DNA of 64,000 nt from Pseudomonadota bacterium (GCA_008501585.1 QQUN01000039.1:27822-91821); one strand, 5' to 3'. Shown: positions 18,548-30,551, counted from the stretch's first letter. A program made the numbers and translations. The notes: generated by a model not told the origin, from the letters alone.

Positions 18548-21500
18548 TCAGGCCGGGGTGTTGCGGTAGCGCTGCCGCAGGCTGTCGGCGGCCATGGGGC
18601 GGTCGAACAGGTAGCCCTGGCCGCGCCGGCACCCGTGGGTAACCAGGAAATCGCGGTGGGCGTCGGTTTCGACGCCCTCGGCGAGGGTCTCCAGCCCGAG
18701 GTCGCTGGCCAGGGCGATGACCGAGCGGACGATGGCTTCGTCGTTGGGGTCGGTGCTCAGGTCGGTGACGAAGCTCTTGTCGATCTTGAGTGTGTGGATC
18801 GGCAGCTTTTTCAGATAAGCCAGCGATGAGTAGCCGGTGCCGAAGTCGTCGATCGAGATGGCGACGCCGAGCCCGGCCAGCTGATGGATGGTTTCAACGC
18901 CGCGCTGGTCGGCGATGGCCGATTCGGTGATCTCCAGTTCGAGCCGGCTGGCCGGCAGGCGGGCGCGGTCGAGGGCTTTGCGCACCTGGTCGGGCAGGTC
19001 GGCCTGGCGCAGCTGGTGAACGGAGACGTTGACGGCCATGCGCTGCGGTGACCAGCCGTCGGCGTCCCAGGCGGCCAGTTGTTGGCAGGCGGTATCGAGC
19101 ACCCAGGCGCCGATTTCGTTGATCAGCCCGGCCGCTTCGGCGATCGGGATGAAGACGTCCGGCGCAATGGGGCCCAGCTGCGGGTGCTGCCAGCGAAGCA
19201 GGGCCTCGACGCCAACCAGCGCGCCGCTGAGCAAGTCCACCTGGGGCTGGTAGACCAGCGTCAGCTGCTGGTGCAGGGCGGCCTCGCGCAGCGCCGACTC
19301 GATACGCAGGCGGTGGAGCGCGCCGTCGGTCAGCGACTGGGTGTAGTAGCGGTAGCGGTTCTTGCCGAGTTGCTTGGCGTCATACATGGCCGAATCGGCA
19401 TGCTGGATCAGCGCGGCGGCGTCGTCGCCGTCCTGCGGGAAGAGGCTGATGCCGATGCTGCCGCTGAGATAGAGCTGGTGGCCTTCGATGCTGCGCGGTT
19501 CGCGCAGCACACCGAGCAGTTTGTGGACGATGTGTTCGACGCCGGCGATGGCCGATACACGGTCGACGAGCAGCACGAACTCGTCGCCGCCGATGCGCGA
19601 CAGCGTGTCTTCGCTGCGGACATGGCGCTGAAGTTCGGTGGCGATGGCCTTGAGCAGCGCGTCGCCCACATGGTGGCCGAGGCTGTCGTTGACATGCTTG
19701 AAGTTGTCCAGGTCGATGAAGCACACCGCGAGCTGGTGCTGATGCCGCCGCGCGTGCTCGATGCTGTGGGCGATGCGGTCGAGCAGCAGCAGCCGGTTGG
19801 GCAGGCCGGTGAGCGGGTCGTGGTGGGCGAGGTGTTCGAGCCGGGCCTCCGAGTGCTTGATGTCGCTGATGTCGGAGAACACGCCGACGAGGTGGGTGAG
19901 GGTGCCGTCGGGGTCGCGCACGGCGTTGATGGTCAGCCACTGCGGGTAGATCTCGCCGTTCTTGCGCCGGTTCCAGATCTCGCCCTGCCAGCGGTCTTCC
20001 CCGGCCAGGGTGGCATGCATCGCGTCATAGAAGGCAGCGTCATGCCGGCCGGAGCTGAGCAGGCGCGGCGTCCGGCCGACGGCTTCGGCTTCGGTGTAGC
20101 CGGTGATTTCGGTGAAGGCGCGGTTGACGGTGAGGATGCGGTGGGCGGCGTCGGTGATCATCACCCCTTCGCTGGAGCATTCGAAGACCTTCGCCCACAG
20201 GCGAAGTTGCGCCTCCATCCGGCGCTGGGCGGTGGTGTCGCGGCTGTAGGCGAGCAGGCCGGTAATGCGGCCGTCGGGGTCCTTGAGCGGGCGCTTGTAG
20301 GTGTCGAAGACATGGACCCGGCCCGACGCGTCGCGCACCTGGTCGAGCGGCAGGTGCTCGCTCTGGCCGGCGAAGACCCGCGGGTCGCTGTCGTCATCGA
20401 CGGCGGCGGTGCTGACATGCGCGGCGGCGGGCTGCCCGATCAGGGCCTGGGGCGACTGTCCGATGGCCGTGGCCATGGCCTGGTTGACCAGGATGTAGCG
20501 TTGCTGGCGGTCCTTGGCGTAGATCCAGTCGGGCGAGGTGTCGATGACGGTGTGTAGCAGGTCGTGCGCGCTGCGCAGGGCGGCGGCGGCCGTCCGCGCT
20601 TCGGTGACATCCAGGCCCGAGGCCAGGATGGCGGTGGTCTGGCCGTCCGGATCGCGCAGCAAGGTGTTGGCCCAGGCGATGATGCGCTCCTCCCCGCGGG
20701 CGGTGAGGACCGGATTCTCGTAGCGGCTGACGGTGTCGTGCGGCTCGCTGATGAGGGCGTCGAAGGCGGCCCGGACGTCGGCATGCAGGCGGGGCGGCAG
20801 ACACAGGGCGAACCAGTCGCTGCCGAGCAGTGCGGCCTCGTCACGGCCGAGGATCTCGCAGCCGATGCGGTTGATCCGCTGCACGCGGCCGGCGGGGTCG
20901 AGGACCAGGATGATGGCGCCGGCGACATCGAGGTATTGCTGGATGGCGGATTTCTCGGCAGCCAGCTCGCGGGTGCGCTCGGCCACTTCGATCTCCAGGC
21001 TCTGGCGCCGCGTGTCGACCTGGGCGGCCATGTGGTTGAAGCTCCGCGCCAGGCGGGCCAGTTCTTCTGTGCCTTCGGTTGCCGCGGGCGATACCCGCAC
21101 CCAGGCTTCGCCGGCGGCGATGCGCTCGGCCGTGGTGGTCAGTGCACGCAGCTTTCGCGTCAGGCGGCGGGCGAAGAGGCGGACCAGGAGCAGGAACAGG
21201 GCGGCGAGACTCAGGCTGAGCAGCAGGACGCGGTTGCGCCGGTCAACGATGTACTCGAAGGCTTCGTCCTGATGGCGGCGGATCGCCAGCGACCAGCCTG
21301 CGTCGGTGCCGACCGGCAGATAGCGGTAGGTGGTGATGTCGCGGCCGCCGTCGGCACGCGGCTCGAGAAAGCTGCCTTCGATGCCGCGGCGGGGGTGGGC
21401 CGGCGGCGGTGGGGTGGCCAGGGCCGCCGGTGTGCCCTGGCGGGCGAGCACCCGGCCGTTGCTGTCGGTCAGCGCGATGCGCCCGCTTGGGCCGAGCAGG

Positions 21501-22132
21501 GTTTCATCGGCGCGCGCCAGCGGTTCGAGCAGGTCGCGGGGGGCCATGCGCAAGACCAGTGCGCCCAGGATGTTGCCCGATGGGCCGAGGATCTGCCGCG
21601 CCAGAATCAGCGGCGGGGTGTCGGACGAGGTGTCGTAGTCGAGCAGGATGGCTTCGGTGACGCCCGGGGTGAGCAGGGCGTCGCGCCAGTGCGGGCGACG
21701 GATCGACGGTGCCGGGTCGTCGGATGGGGCGCGGTGGATGTGGCCGGTGCTGGCCTCGAGCAGCATCGCGTCGAGATAGCGGTCGGGGTAGGCGCGCTCG
21801 ATCCGCTCGAAGGCCTCGGCCACGACGCGATCGAGGGCGGTACGCCCGTCCGCCAGGGCGGTGACCAGCGTCGGGCTGCTGGCCAGCATCAGCAGGTCGC
21901 CGCGGCGTTCGCGCAGGTCGCTGGAGAGCTGGTTGATGCGGGCGTCGGCCTGGATCGACTGGGTGGCGATGATCTCGCGGATACGCAGGTCGCGGGCGCC
22001 GTCCAGCCCGGCCGGCGAGAAGCCGTAGTACCACACCGCCACCAGCAGGCTGATGGTCGCCAGGATGCAGCCGCTGAAGACGAGGCTGATTCTGGCGCTC
22101 AGGCTGGAGGTGGCTGAAGGCAATAACCGCAT
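18548..22132 (-). CDS. Membrane sensor with PAS, GGDEF and EAL domains (c-di-GMP turnover)
   Basis: This 1194-residue protein has a transmembrane helix at about 13-36, a periplasmic sensor domain (about 40-295, Cache-like by layout), a second helix (about 299-318), a HAMP segment, three PAS domains (about 390-510, 520-640, 650-770), a GGDEF domain (about 775-940) and an EAL domain (about 950-1190). The GGDEF motif is intact (RIGGDEF) with an RxxD inhibitory site (RSED) just before it. The EAL side keeps GVEALLRW and DDFGTGYSS. Both making and breaking c-di-GMP are therefore possible. It starts 7 bp after the solute-binding protein gene, so periplasmic ligand capture and signalling are probably coupled. 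Confidence 0.93.
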   Translation of the reverse strand: MRLLPSATSSLSARISLVFSGCILATISLLVAVWYYGFSPAGLDGARDLRIREIIATQSIQADARINQLSSDLRERRGDLLMLASSPTLVTALADGRTALDRVVAEAFERIERAYPDRYLDAMLLEASTGHIHRAPSDDPAPSIRRPHWRDALLTPGVTEAILLDYDTSSDTPPLILARQILGPSGNILGALVLRMAPRDLLEPLARADETLLGPSGRIALTDSNGRVLARQGTPAALATPPPPAHPRRGIEGSFLEPRADGGRDITTYRYLPVGTDAGWSLAIRRHQDEAFEYIVDRRNRVLLLSLSLAALFLLLVRLFARRLTRKLRALTTTAERIAAGEAWVRVSPAATEGTEELARLARSFNHMAAQVDTRRQSLEIEVAERTRELAAEKSAIQQYLDVAGAIILVLDPAGRVQRINRIGCEILGRDEAALLGSDWFALCLPPRLHADVRAAFDALISEPHDTVSRYENPVLTARGEERIIAWANTLLRDPDGQTTAILASGLDVTEARTAAAALRSAHDLLHTVIDTSPDWIYAKDRQQRYILVNQAMATAIGQSPQALIGQPAAAHVSTAAVDDDSDPRVFAGQSEHLPLDQVRDASGRVHVFDTYKRPLKDPDGRITGLLAYSRDTTAQRRMEAQLRLWAKVFECSSEGVMITDAAHRILTVNRAFTEITGYTEAEAVGRTPRLLSSGRHDAAFYDAMHATLAGEDRWQGEIWNRRKNGEIYPQWLTINAVRDPDGTLTHLVGVFSDISDIKHSEARLEHLAHHDPLTGLPNRLLLLDRIAHSIEHARRHQHQLAVCFIDLDNFKHVNDSLGHHVGDALLKAIATELQRHVRSEDTLSRIGGDEFVLLVDRVSAIAGVEHIVHKLLGVLREPRSIEGHQLYLSGSIGISLFPQDGDDAAALIQHADSAMYDAKQLGKNRYRYYTQSLTDGALHRLRIESALREAALHQQLTLVYQPQVDLLSGALVGVEALLRWQHPQLGPIAPDVFIPIAEAAGLINEIGAWVLDTACQQLAAWDADGWSPQRMAVNVSVHQLRQADLPDQVRKALDRARLPASRLELEITESAIADQRGVETIHQLAGLGVAISIDDFGTGYSSLAYLKKLPIHTLKIDKSFVTDLSTDPNDEAIVRSVIALASDLGLETLAEGVETDAHRDFLVTHGCRRGQGYLFDRPMAADSLRQRYRNTPA

Positions 22133-22139
22133 AGCGCGG

Positions 22140-23216
22140 TTAACGGTCGTACTCGAAGTTGTTTAAGCGATATTTGGCCGGCGCGGACAACACCGCAGCC
22201 AGGCCGTCGTAGTCGAACGCCTGCGTCACCTCGGCTGCGCCCACGGTGTGAGGGATCTTGCCGAGGCGTTGCAGGAGGCCGAGTTTGCCGCCCAGCCCCT
22301 GCATGCCGTGGGCCGAGGCCGGGATGGTGGGCAAGGCGGGGATGTCGAGCAATTCGGCGCGGGTGATGCGCACGGCCTGGCTGACCGAGGCCTGGGTGGG
22401 CTCGCTGGTGAGCCGGGCACCGTCGGCCATGGCCCAGCGCGCGGCCGTCTCGATGTTGTCGCGGCGGCGCTGCATCCAGCGGATCGCCCTGACCAGGGCG
22501 GCGGTGAGCTGGCGCGCGGCCTCGGGGTGGGCCTCGGCGAACTGGCGGGAGATCAGCAGGTAGTCGGTGCTGCGCCCGCGGAACACGATCCGGTGGGCGG
22601 GATCCTGCGCCAGCGCGATGGCCGGGGCAGGCTCCCAGGCGGCGAAGGCCGAGACCGTGCCGTCACGCAGGGCGTCGGGCATGTCGTTGACCGGCATGGC
22701 GACCAGTTCCACATCGCTTTCTTTCAGGCCGGCGCTGGCCAGCCCCTCGAGCAGGGTGTAGTGGGCGCTGGAGCCTTCGACATACGCGATGCGCCGGCCG
22801 CGCAGGTTTTCCATCAGCCCGATCTCGCGCGACACCACGGCCGATGTGGAGAATTTCACCACGCCGGCGACCAGGGTGTCGCCGGCGGCGATGGCGGCGA
22901 GTGTGGGCATGTCGCCCACCAGCCCGGCTTCCAGGCGCTGCCCGCCGAGGCGGTCGACAATATCGGGTCCGCGCCGGAATGCGAAGGTCTTCAGCTCGAG
23001 GCCAAGCGTCGCCAATGCGTGGCGCAGGAGCCGGTCGCGCCCCATTGCCGCACCGACCAGACCGGTCGGATAGCCCAGCGGCTGTACCCCGACATCGGCG
23101 CTCGCAGCGCGCGGCGCGAGGTCGTAGCTGGCGTAGACCGGATCGTGGCCGGCGTGGGCCACGGCGCCGAAGACGATCAGCGCGACCACACACGGCAGGT
23201 TCATCAGTCGGCGCAT
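22140..23216 (-). CDS. Orphan ABC-type solute-binding protein (NMT1/SsuA-like)
   Basis: This 358-residue exported protein has a signal peptide (about 1-23, ending AHAG) and the layout of nitrate/sulphonate/thiamine-precursor binding proteins: PLGYPTGLVGAAMGRD, DIVDRLGGQRLEAGLVGDMP, RGRRIAYVEGSSAHYTLLEGL, and SAFAAWEPAP, the last typical of SsuA/TauA. GGGAGA precedes the ATG. No permease or ATPase gene is nearby; instead the next gene is the membrane GGDEF-EAL protein. I infer that it hands a ligand to that sensor rather than to a transporter. The ligand is unknown. Confidence 0.82.
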   Translation of the reverse strand: MRRLMNLPCVVALIVFGAVAHAGHDPVYASYDLAPRAASADVGVQPLGYPTGLVGAAMGRDRLLRHALATLGLELKTFAFRRGPDIVDRLGGQRLEAGLVGDMPTLAAIAAGDTLVAGVVKFSTSAVVSREIGLMENLRGRRIAYVEGSSAHYTLLEGLASAGLKESDVELVAMPVNDMPDALRDGTVSAFAAWEPAPAIALAQDPAHRIVFRGRSTDYLLISRQFAEAHPEAARQLTAALVRAIRWMQRRRDNIETAARWAMADGARLTSEPTQASVSQAVRITRAELLDIPALPTIPASAHGMQGLGGKLGLLQRLGKIPHTVGAAEVTQAFDYDGLAAVLSAPAKYRLNNFEYDR

Positions 23217-23360
23217 GCCGTCTCCCGGGGGTGTGTTCCAGGCCCATGGTAGAGCATGTCGGCGTGTAGGGGGGCGTGGGGCGCGTGTCGGATGCGTCTC
23301 AATCTTTCCCCGGCGCGGCCGATAACCCTACAAACAACAGCACAATCAGGAGACCTCAGA

Positions 23361-24356
23361 ATGCCGAACCGGCTGCGCGGGCGCGTGCCCGAAAAGGAAG
23401 GCGCAGGGCAGGACCAGAGCTTTGCCATCGCCTTGATGCAGCACCTCGTGGTGCCGACCTTCGTGCTCGATGCCGAGGGCAAGGTGTTGATCTGGAACCG
23501 GGCGTGCGAGCGCCTGACCGGGGTGCCGGCGAGCGAGGTGATCGGCACCCAGGACCATGGCTTCGCCTTCTACGACGAGCCGCGCCCCTGTCTGGCCGAC
23601 TTGATCGCCGAGGGGCGCACCGAGGAGATCGACGGCTTCTACTCCACCTACGACACGGATGCGAGCAGCTCTACGCTGGGTTTTCATGTCGAGAACTGGT
23701 GTCGCATGCCGCGCGCAGGGACCCGCCTGTATCTGGCGGTGGACGCCGGGCCGATCTACGACGAAGCGGGGCATCTGGTGGCGGTGGTCGAGACGCTGCG
23801 TGACATGACGGTGCAGAAAGAGGCGCAGATCCAGCTCGAGCAGCTCGCCGCCAAGGATGCCCTGACCGGCCTGGCCAACCGCCGCGCCTTCGATGAGCGC
23901 CTCGACGCCGAGTGGCGGCGCTGCCAGCGCGGCGGCCAGTTGCTGTCGATCATCATGGTCGATGTGGACCACTTCAAGACCTACAACGATACCTACGGTC
24001 ACCCGCAGGGCGATGTCTGCCTGCGCAGCGTGGCCTCGGTGCTGGCCGGGGTCGCGGCGCGTACCGGCGACCTGGTGGCGCGATATGGCGGGGAGGAGTT
24101 CGTGGTGGTGTTGCCGGGCACCAATTCGGCCGGGGCGCGGGTCGTCGCCGAGCGCATCCGGGTGGCCATTGCCGCCCTGGACATGCCGCACGCGGCCTCG
24201 TCAGTGGGGGCGCATGTTTCCGTCAGCCTGGGGGTGGCCAGCGCCGATCCGTCGAAACTGGCGGCCGCGTCGCTGCTGATGGCGGCGGATCAGGCCTTGT
24301 ATGCGGCGAAAAAGCTCGGCCGCAACCGGGTTGAGGTGGCCGGCGAGGTGCCTTGA
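23361..24356 (+). CDS. PAS-GGDEF diguanylate cyclase
   Basis: The 331-residue protein is predicted to be cytosolic. A PAS domain (about 20-150; VVPTFVLDAEGKVLIWN) is followed by a GGDEF-family domain (about 170-325; AAKDALTGLANRRAF, DVDHFKTYNDTYGH). The active-site motif is GGEEF, a functional variant, with the RTGD inhibitory site placed exactly as in regulated cyclases. It should make c-di-GMP from GTP with product feedback. AGGAG precedes the chosen ATG; the longer frame upstream lacks such support. It diverges from the solute-binding protein gene and ends at a shared bidirectional terminator. Confidence 0.92.
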   Translation: MPNRLRGRVPEKEGAGQDQSFAIALMQHLVVPTFVLDAEGKVLIWNRACERLTGVPASEVIGTQDHGFAFYDEPRPCLADLIAEGRTEEIDGFYSTYDTDASSSTLGFHVENWCRMPRAGTRLYLAVDAGPIYDEAGHLVAVVETLRDMTVQKEAQIQLEQLAAKDALTGLANRRAFDERLDAEWRRCQRGGQLLSIIMVDVDHFKTYNDTYGHPQGDVCLRSVASVLAGVAARTGDLVARYGGEEFVVVLPGTNSAGARVVAERIRVAIAALDMPHAASSVGAHVSVSLGVASADPSKLAAASLLMAADQALYAAKKLGRNRVEVAGEVP

Positions 24357-24371
24357 GACGCGAGCTTTGAC

Positions 24372-24410
24372 AAAAAAAGGCGCCCACCGCTGAGCGATGG
24401 GCGCCTTTTT
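24372..24410. terminator. Bidirectional rho-independent terminator
   Basis: A 13-bp perfect stem (24374-24386 with 24398-24410), with A-run and T-run flanks on both sides, lies between the convergent diguanylate cyclase and isocitrate lyase genes. Confidence 0.92.
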
Positions 24411-24454
24411 CATGCCTGGCCGGTCCCGCAGGGACCGGCACGACAGGGTGTGGC

Positions 24455-25768
24455 TTAGTGGAACTGCTCTTCTTCGGTCGAGCCGGTCAGGGCCTTCACG
24501 GAGGACGAACCGCCCTGGATCACGGTGGTCACGTCGTCGAAGTAGCCAGCGCCGACTTCCTGCTGGTGCGACACGAAGGTGTAGCCCTTTTCGCGCGCGG
24601 CGAATTCCGGCTCCTGCACCATCTCGGTGTAGTGCTTCATGCCTTCGCCACGAGCGTAGGCGTGGGCGAACTGGAAGGTGTTGTACCAATTGACGTGGAT
24701 ACCAGCCAGGGTGATGAACTGGTACTTGTAGCCCATGGCGGACAGCTCGTCCTGGAACTTGGCGATGGTCGCGTCGTCCAGGTTCTTCTTCCAGTTGAAG
24801 GACGGCGAGCAGTTGTAGGACAGCAGCTTGCCCGGGCAGGCGGCATGCACGGCTTGGGCGAATTCACGCGCAAAGCCGAGGTCCGGCGTACCGGTTTCGC
24901 ACCACACCAGGTCGGCGAACGGGGCGTAGGCGACACCGCGGGAGATGGCCTGCTCCAGACCGTTCTTGACGCGGTAGAAGCCTTCCTGGGTGCGCTCACC
25001 GGTGAGGAAGGGCTTGTCGTTGGCGTCGTAGTCGCTGGTGATCAGGTTGGCGGCTTCGGCGTCGGTACGGGCCAGGATCAGGGTCGGCACGTTCATGACG
25101 TCGGCAGCAAAGCGGGCGGCGGTCAGCTTCTCGATCGCTTCGCGGGTCGGCACGAGCACCTTGCCACCCATGTGGCCGCACTTCTTCACAGCGGCGAGCT
25201 GGTCTTCGAAGTGCACACCGGCGGCACCGGCGGCGATCATGTTCTTCATCAGTTCGAAGGCGTTGAGCACGCCGCCGAAGCCGGCTTCTGCGTCAGCGAC
25301 GATCGGCAGGAAGTAGTCGATGAATTCCTTGTCGCCCGGGTTGATGCCACGCGACCACTGGATCTCGTCTGCGCGCTTGAAGGTGTTGTTGATGCGGCGA
25401 ACCATGGTCGGCACGGAGTCGTAGGCGTACAGCGACTGGTCCGGGTACATGGTTTCGGAGGTGTTGCCGTCGGCGGCGACCTGCCAGCCGGACAGATACA
25501 CGGCTTCCAGGCCGGCTTTGGCCTGCTGCATTGCCTGGCCGGCGGTGATGGCGCCGAAGGCGTTCACGTAGCCTTTCTTGGCGCCGCCGTTGACCTTCTC
25601 CCACAGCTTTTCGGCACCACGCTGAGCCAGCGTGTACTCGGGCTGCAGGCTACCGCGCAGGCGCACGACGTCTTCCGCGCTGTAACCGCGCTTGACGCTC
25701 TTCCAGCGGGGGTTTTCTGCCCAGTCTTTTTTCAGGGCGGCGATTTGCTGATCACGGGATTGGGTCAT
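24455..25768 (-). CDS. aceA: Isocitrate lyase
   Basis: The enzyme cleaves isocitrate to glyoxylate and succinate, the first step of the glyoxylate bypass. It has 437 residues, the standard bacterial length. The signature KKCGHMGGK is at about 195-203, with Cys197 as the catalytic base. GWQVAADGN and SGWQ near the N-terminus and [10 protein letters not shown] near the C-terminus are also family marks. AAGGAA precedes the ATG. Malate synthase is not in this window. The 290-bp upstream gap is AT-rich and contains palindromes listed separately. Confidence 0.97.
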   Translation of the reverse strand: MTQSRDQQIAALKKDWAENPRWKSVKRGYSAEDVVRLRGSLQPEYTLAQRGAEKLWEKVNGGAKKGYVNAFGAITAGQAMQQAKAGLEAVYLSGWQVAADGNTSETMYPDQSLYAYDSVPTMVRRINNTFKRADEIQWSRGINPGDKEFIDYFLPIVADAEAGFGGVLNAFELMKNMIAAGAAGVHFEDQLAAVKKCGHMGGKVLVPTREAIEKLTAARFAADVMNVPTLILARTDAEAANLITSDYDANDKPFLTGERTQEGFYRVKNGLEQAISRGVAYAPFADLVWCETGTPDLGFAREFAQAVHAACPGKLLSYNCSPSFNWKKNLDDATIAKFQDELSAMGYKYQFITLAGIHVNWYNTFQFAHAYARGEGMKHYTEMVQEPEFAAREKGYTFVSHQQEVGAGYFDDVTTVIQGGSSSVKALTGSTEEEQFH

Positions 25769-25920
25769 GATGGTTTCCTTGTGTTGCTGTGAAAACAGGG
25801 AGGGAGCCTGTCGTTGGAGCGGCGGTCTGGCGGCTGCTCGGCGATGGTGAGAAACCCGTCGATCCGAAGCGTCCGACTGTGAGAAAAGTATAGGCGTCTT
25901 TTTGCACAGCAGCAATAGGT

Positions 25921-25954
25921 CTTATATAAGATATAAGAAAAATCTTTTTCTTAT
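25921..25954. promoter_or_regulatory. AT-rich palindromes upstream of aceA
   Basis: The perfect palindrome CTATATAAG-type site CTTATATAAG lies at 25921-25930. Next to it, 25933-25942 and 25945-25954 form a perfect 10-bp inverted repeat separated by TC. In a GC-rich genome such a block, about 150 bp before aceA, looks like an operator or UP-element region. An intrinsic hairpin is the alternative. No regulator is identified. Confidence 0.5.
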
Positions 25955-26059
25955 TAATCAATGCCTTGATTGCTACGTTGCGTAATGCGGGAGGCGTTTC
26001 AGCGTTGTGAAACCGATTTTGGTGCTGACGCACCCGATTGCCGGGTGCGCGCGAGCACC

Positions 26060-26539
26060 TCAGGCCAGATCGCGACCGGCCACCACAACGCCATCTTCGT
26101 CTGCATACAGGACATCACCCGGGGTGAAGGTGACGCCGCCAAAGGTCACGGGGATGTCGACATCGCCTGCGCCTTTCTTGACGCTCTTGCGCGGATGGGT
26201 GCCGAGGGCGAAAACCCCGATCGGCATGGTGGCGATCGCCTTGGCGTCGCGGATGCAGCCATACACCACGATGCCGGCCCAGCCATTGTTCACGCCGAGC
26301 ACGGCGAGCTGGTCGCCGACCATCGCGCAGCGCTTCGAGCCGCCGGCGTCGATCAGCAGCACGCGGCCGTTGCCCGGGCCTTCCAGCGCGGTGCGCACCA
26401 GGCTGTTGTCTTCGAAAACCTTGAGCGTGGTGATCGGGCCGTGAAAGGCGCTCTTGCCGCCAAAGCTGCGGAACATGGGCTCGACGACACGCACCTCGGC
26501 GTCGAACTGGTCGCACAAATCGGCGTTCTGGAAACTCAT
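26060..26539 (-). CDS. rraA: RraA-family protein (RNase E regulator / aldolase-like)
   Basis: The 159-residue protein matches Rra[14 protein letters not shown] at the start, then [31 protein letters not shown], and the G-x20-R-D block around [17 protein letters not shown]. RraA in E. coli binds RNase E and lowers its activity. The same fold includes 4-hydroxy-4-methyl-2-oxoglutarate aldolases, and an enzyme role cannot be excluded. AGGAGA lies 7 bp before the ATG at 26539; the frame extends upstream into the clpA terminator region, which I reject. It is the next gene downstream of clpA on the same strand. Confidence 0.85.
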   Translation of the reverse strand: MSFQNADLCDQFDAEVRVVEPMFRSFGGKSAFHGPITTLKVFEDNSLVRTALEGPGNGRVLLIDAGGSKRCAMVGDQLAVLGVNNGWAGIVVYGCIRDAKAIATMPIGVFALGTHPRKSVKKGAGDVDIPVTFGGVTFTPGDVLYADEDGVVVAGRDLA

Positions 26540-26591
26540 GGCATCTCTCCTGGACGAGTGGATTCGGCGGGCAGTGTAGCAGGCTCGGGCG

Positions 26592-26620
26592 CAAAAAAAG
26601 GGCGGCTCGATGAGCCGCCC
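26592..26620 (-). terminator. Rho-independent terminator of clpA
   Basis: A 9-bp GC stem (26600-26608 with 26612-26620) is followed on the minus strand by seven T residues. It lies 19 bp after the clpA stop codon. Confidence 0.9.
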
Positions 26621-26639
26621 GATGCCGTGTGACACGGAT

Positions 26640-28916
<2,277 letters not shown>

Positions 28917-28918
28917 TC

Positions 28919-29236
28919 TCAGTTCTCCTCCATCACACAGGCCAACGGATGTTGGTGTTGCCGGGCGTGAGCGATGACTTGCTCCACCTTGGTTGCGGCG
29001 ATGTCCTTTGGAAAGGTACCGCATTCTCCACGTCCTTCCGTGTGGACTTGGAGCATGACACGGGTCGCGCGTTCGCGGTCCATCGCAAAAAAACGTTGCA
29101 GTACGCTCACGACGAAATCCATCGGCGTGAAATCGTCGTTGAGCAACAGCACCTTGTACATGCGCGGCGGGCCGACTCGCGTCTTTTCCGCCTCCAGCAA
29201 AGAATCGTCTTGTTTCCTGACAGCCATGGAAGCCAT
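28919..29236 (-). CDS. clpS: ClpS adaptor protein
   Basis: ClpS is a 105-residue adaptor that recognises N-degron residues and delivers such proteins to ClpA. The core shows [18 protein letters not shown], the ligand-pocket region, and the later [20 protein letters not shown]. The first 25 residues form a charged, flexible tail as in homologues. Two ATGs are possible (29236 and 29227); neither has a strong ribosome binding site. It is the first gene of the clpSA operon and faces the cold-shock gene. Confidence 0.94.
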   Translation of the reverse strand: MASMAVRKQDDSLLEAEKTRVGPPRMYKVLLLNDDFTPMDFVVSVLQRFFAMDRERATRVMLQVHTEGRGECGTFPKDIAATKVEQVIAHARQHQHPLACVMEEN

Positions 29237-29600
29237 TCTAATCGAGCGTTAAGGGATGGCAAGCCGGCGAGATGTCGAACCGTGATCAATGTTTTGTCGC
29301 ACAAATGCTGCATAAAGTGTGGTGCGGTGCGCAGCGCGATGTTGTGCGGCAAAAGATCAATCAAAACAGTGTGTAATGGTTTTGTTGAGAATGGTTTCAG
29401 TCGGCGGCGGTGTGATGCTGCTGCGGCGCACGAAAAATCCGTTCAAGGAAGTGCTTGACCTGCAAAACATATATGGGTAAAAGCTGATGCACACCTTTCG
29501 CGTCGATTGGCGGTTTCAGAACACCGACCCTTCGATTGACCAGGGGGATCGGCCCGGGTTCCGGGCGTATCATTGATGTAATCGCGAGGAAATAGGCAAC
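29237..29600. other. Divergent intergenic region clpS / csp, no gene seen
   Basis: These 364 bp separate clpS from the cold-shock gene. The part around 29278-29400 is AT-richer than its surroundings. I see no supported ORF. It should hold both promoters, and a long untranslated leader for the cold-shock mRNA is plausible because such leaders are usual in this family. I could not define -10 and -35 elements with normal spacing. Confidence 0.55.
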
Positions 29601-29804
29601 ATGGCAACTGGTACTGTTAAGTGGTTCAACGACGCCAAAGGTTTTGGTTTTATCACCCCCGATGACGGCAGCGAAGATCTGTTCGCGCACTTCTCCGCCA
29701 TCAACATGAACGGTTTCAAATCGCTCAAGGAAGGGGACAAGGTTTCCTTCGAAGTCACGCAGGGTCCGAAGGGCAAGCAAGCCTCGAACATCCAGCGTGG
29801 CTAA
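29601..29804 (+). CDS. Cold-shock protein, CspA family
   Basis: The 67-residue single-domain protein carries both RNA-binding motifs: KGFGFI (RNP1) and LFAHF (RNP2, in [10 protein letters not shown]). It begins [14 protein letters not shown], typical of the family. It should bind single-stranded RNA and DNA and relieve mRNA structure; whether it is cold-induced or constitutive cannot be read here. It is monocistronic, with a strong terminator 25 bp downstream. Confidence 0.96.
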   Translation: MATGTVKWFNDAKGFGFITPDDGSEDLFAHFSAINMNGFKSLKEGDKVSFEVTQGPKGKQASNIQRG

Positions 29805-29828
29805 TTCTGCCTAGGCAGAATGTGTTAG

Positions 29829-29859
29829 AAAAAGCTGCCTTCGGGCAGCTTTTTTTTTT
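29829..29859 (+). terminator. Rho-independent terminator of the cold-shock gene
   Basis: An 11-bp stem (29829-29839 with 29844-29854) has a stable C-TTCG-G tetraloop and a run of T from 29850 to 29859. Confidence 0.95.
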
Positions 29860-29958
29860 GCTTGGCGGGTGCGGGGCGGGTGCCCGTCCTGGCGGGCGGT
29901 GGTGTTTTTGCCCCCGACGCTCGCAGCGCGGCATGCCGGTCGATGGCCGGCCAAAAGC

Positions 29959-29983
29959 AAAGGCCCGCTTGCGGCGGGCCTTT
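29959..29983 (-). terminator. Terminator of the rpmB-rpmG operon
   Basis: A 10-bp stem (29959-29968 with 29974-29983) lies 38 bp downstream of rpmG. On the minus strand it is followed by a T-rich stretch (TTTGCTTTTGG). Confidence 0.8.
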
Positions 29984-30021
29984 GATCGAAACCGGCTGGG
30001 CGAACCCGGCTGCCGAAGTGC

Positions 30022-30189
30022 TTACTTCAGCTTGGTTTCCTTGTACATCACGTGCTTGCGAGCAACGGGATCGAATTTCTTCAATTCCAGCTTCTCGGGC
30101 ATCGTGCGCTTGTTCTTGTTGGTGGTGTAAAAGTGTCCGGTGCCAGCACTGGACTCGAGCTTGATTTTTTCGCGACCGCCTTTGGCCAT
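30022..30189 (-). CDS. rpmG: 50S ribosomal protein L33
   Basis: The 55-residue ribosomal protein starts [20 protein letters not shown] and ends YKETKLK. It is the zinc-free form, lacking the CxxC pairs found in some L33 paralogues. GGAGA precedes the ATG. It follows rpmB by 26 bp, the standard rpmBG operon. Confidence 0.97.
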   Translation of the reverse strand: MAKGGREKIKLESSAGTGHFYTTNKNKRTMPEKLELKKFDPVARKHVMYKETKLK

Positions 30190-30215
30190 GTCAGTCTCCG
30201 TCTAGTGGGGCTGGG

Positions 30216-30452
30216 TTAGATTTTTGCGCCAGCGGCGCGCAGATCGGCCACGACCACGTCGACGCCTTTCTTGTCGATGGTGCGCAGGCCGGCGCTCGAA
30301 ACGCGCAGGCGAATCCAGCGGTTTTCAGCCTCGCTCCAGAACTTGCGGTACTGCAGGTTCGGCAAAAAGCGACGCTTGGTCTTGTTTTGGGCGTGGGAAA
30401 CATTGTTGCCCACCATCGGTGCCTTACCGGTCACTTGGCAAACGCGAGCCAT
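30216..30452 (-). CDS. rpmB: 50S ribosomal protein L28
   Basis: The 78-residue protein is of exactly normal length. It starts [20 protein letters not shown] and contains [15 protein letters not shown] lies 8 bp before the ATG at 30452; the frame upstream is not used. It is the first gene of rpmBG. Confidence 0.97.
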   Translation of the reverse strand: MARVCQVTGKAPMVGNNVSHAQNKTKRRFLPNLQYRKFWSEAENRWIRLRVSSAGLRTIDKKGVDVVVADLRAAGAKI

Positions 30453-30551
30453 GGTTGTGCTCCAGGGAAATCGGTTTTCGAAAAGCCGCCGAGTGTACAA
30501 CACTCAGGGCTGAGAATTCAAGGACTTGTTTTCATTTACTGCAAATTGCCC

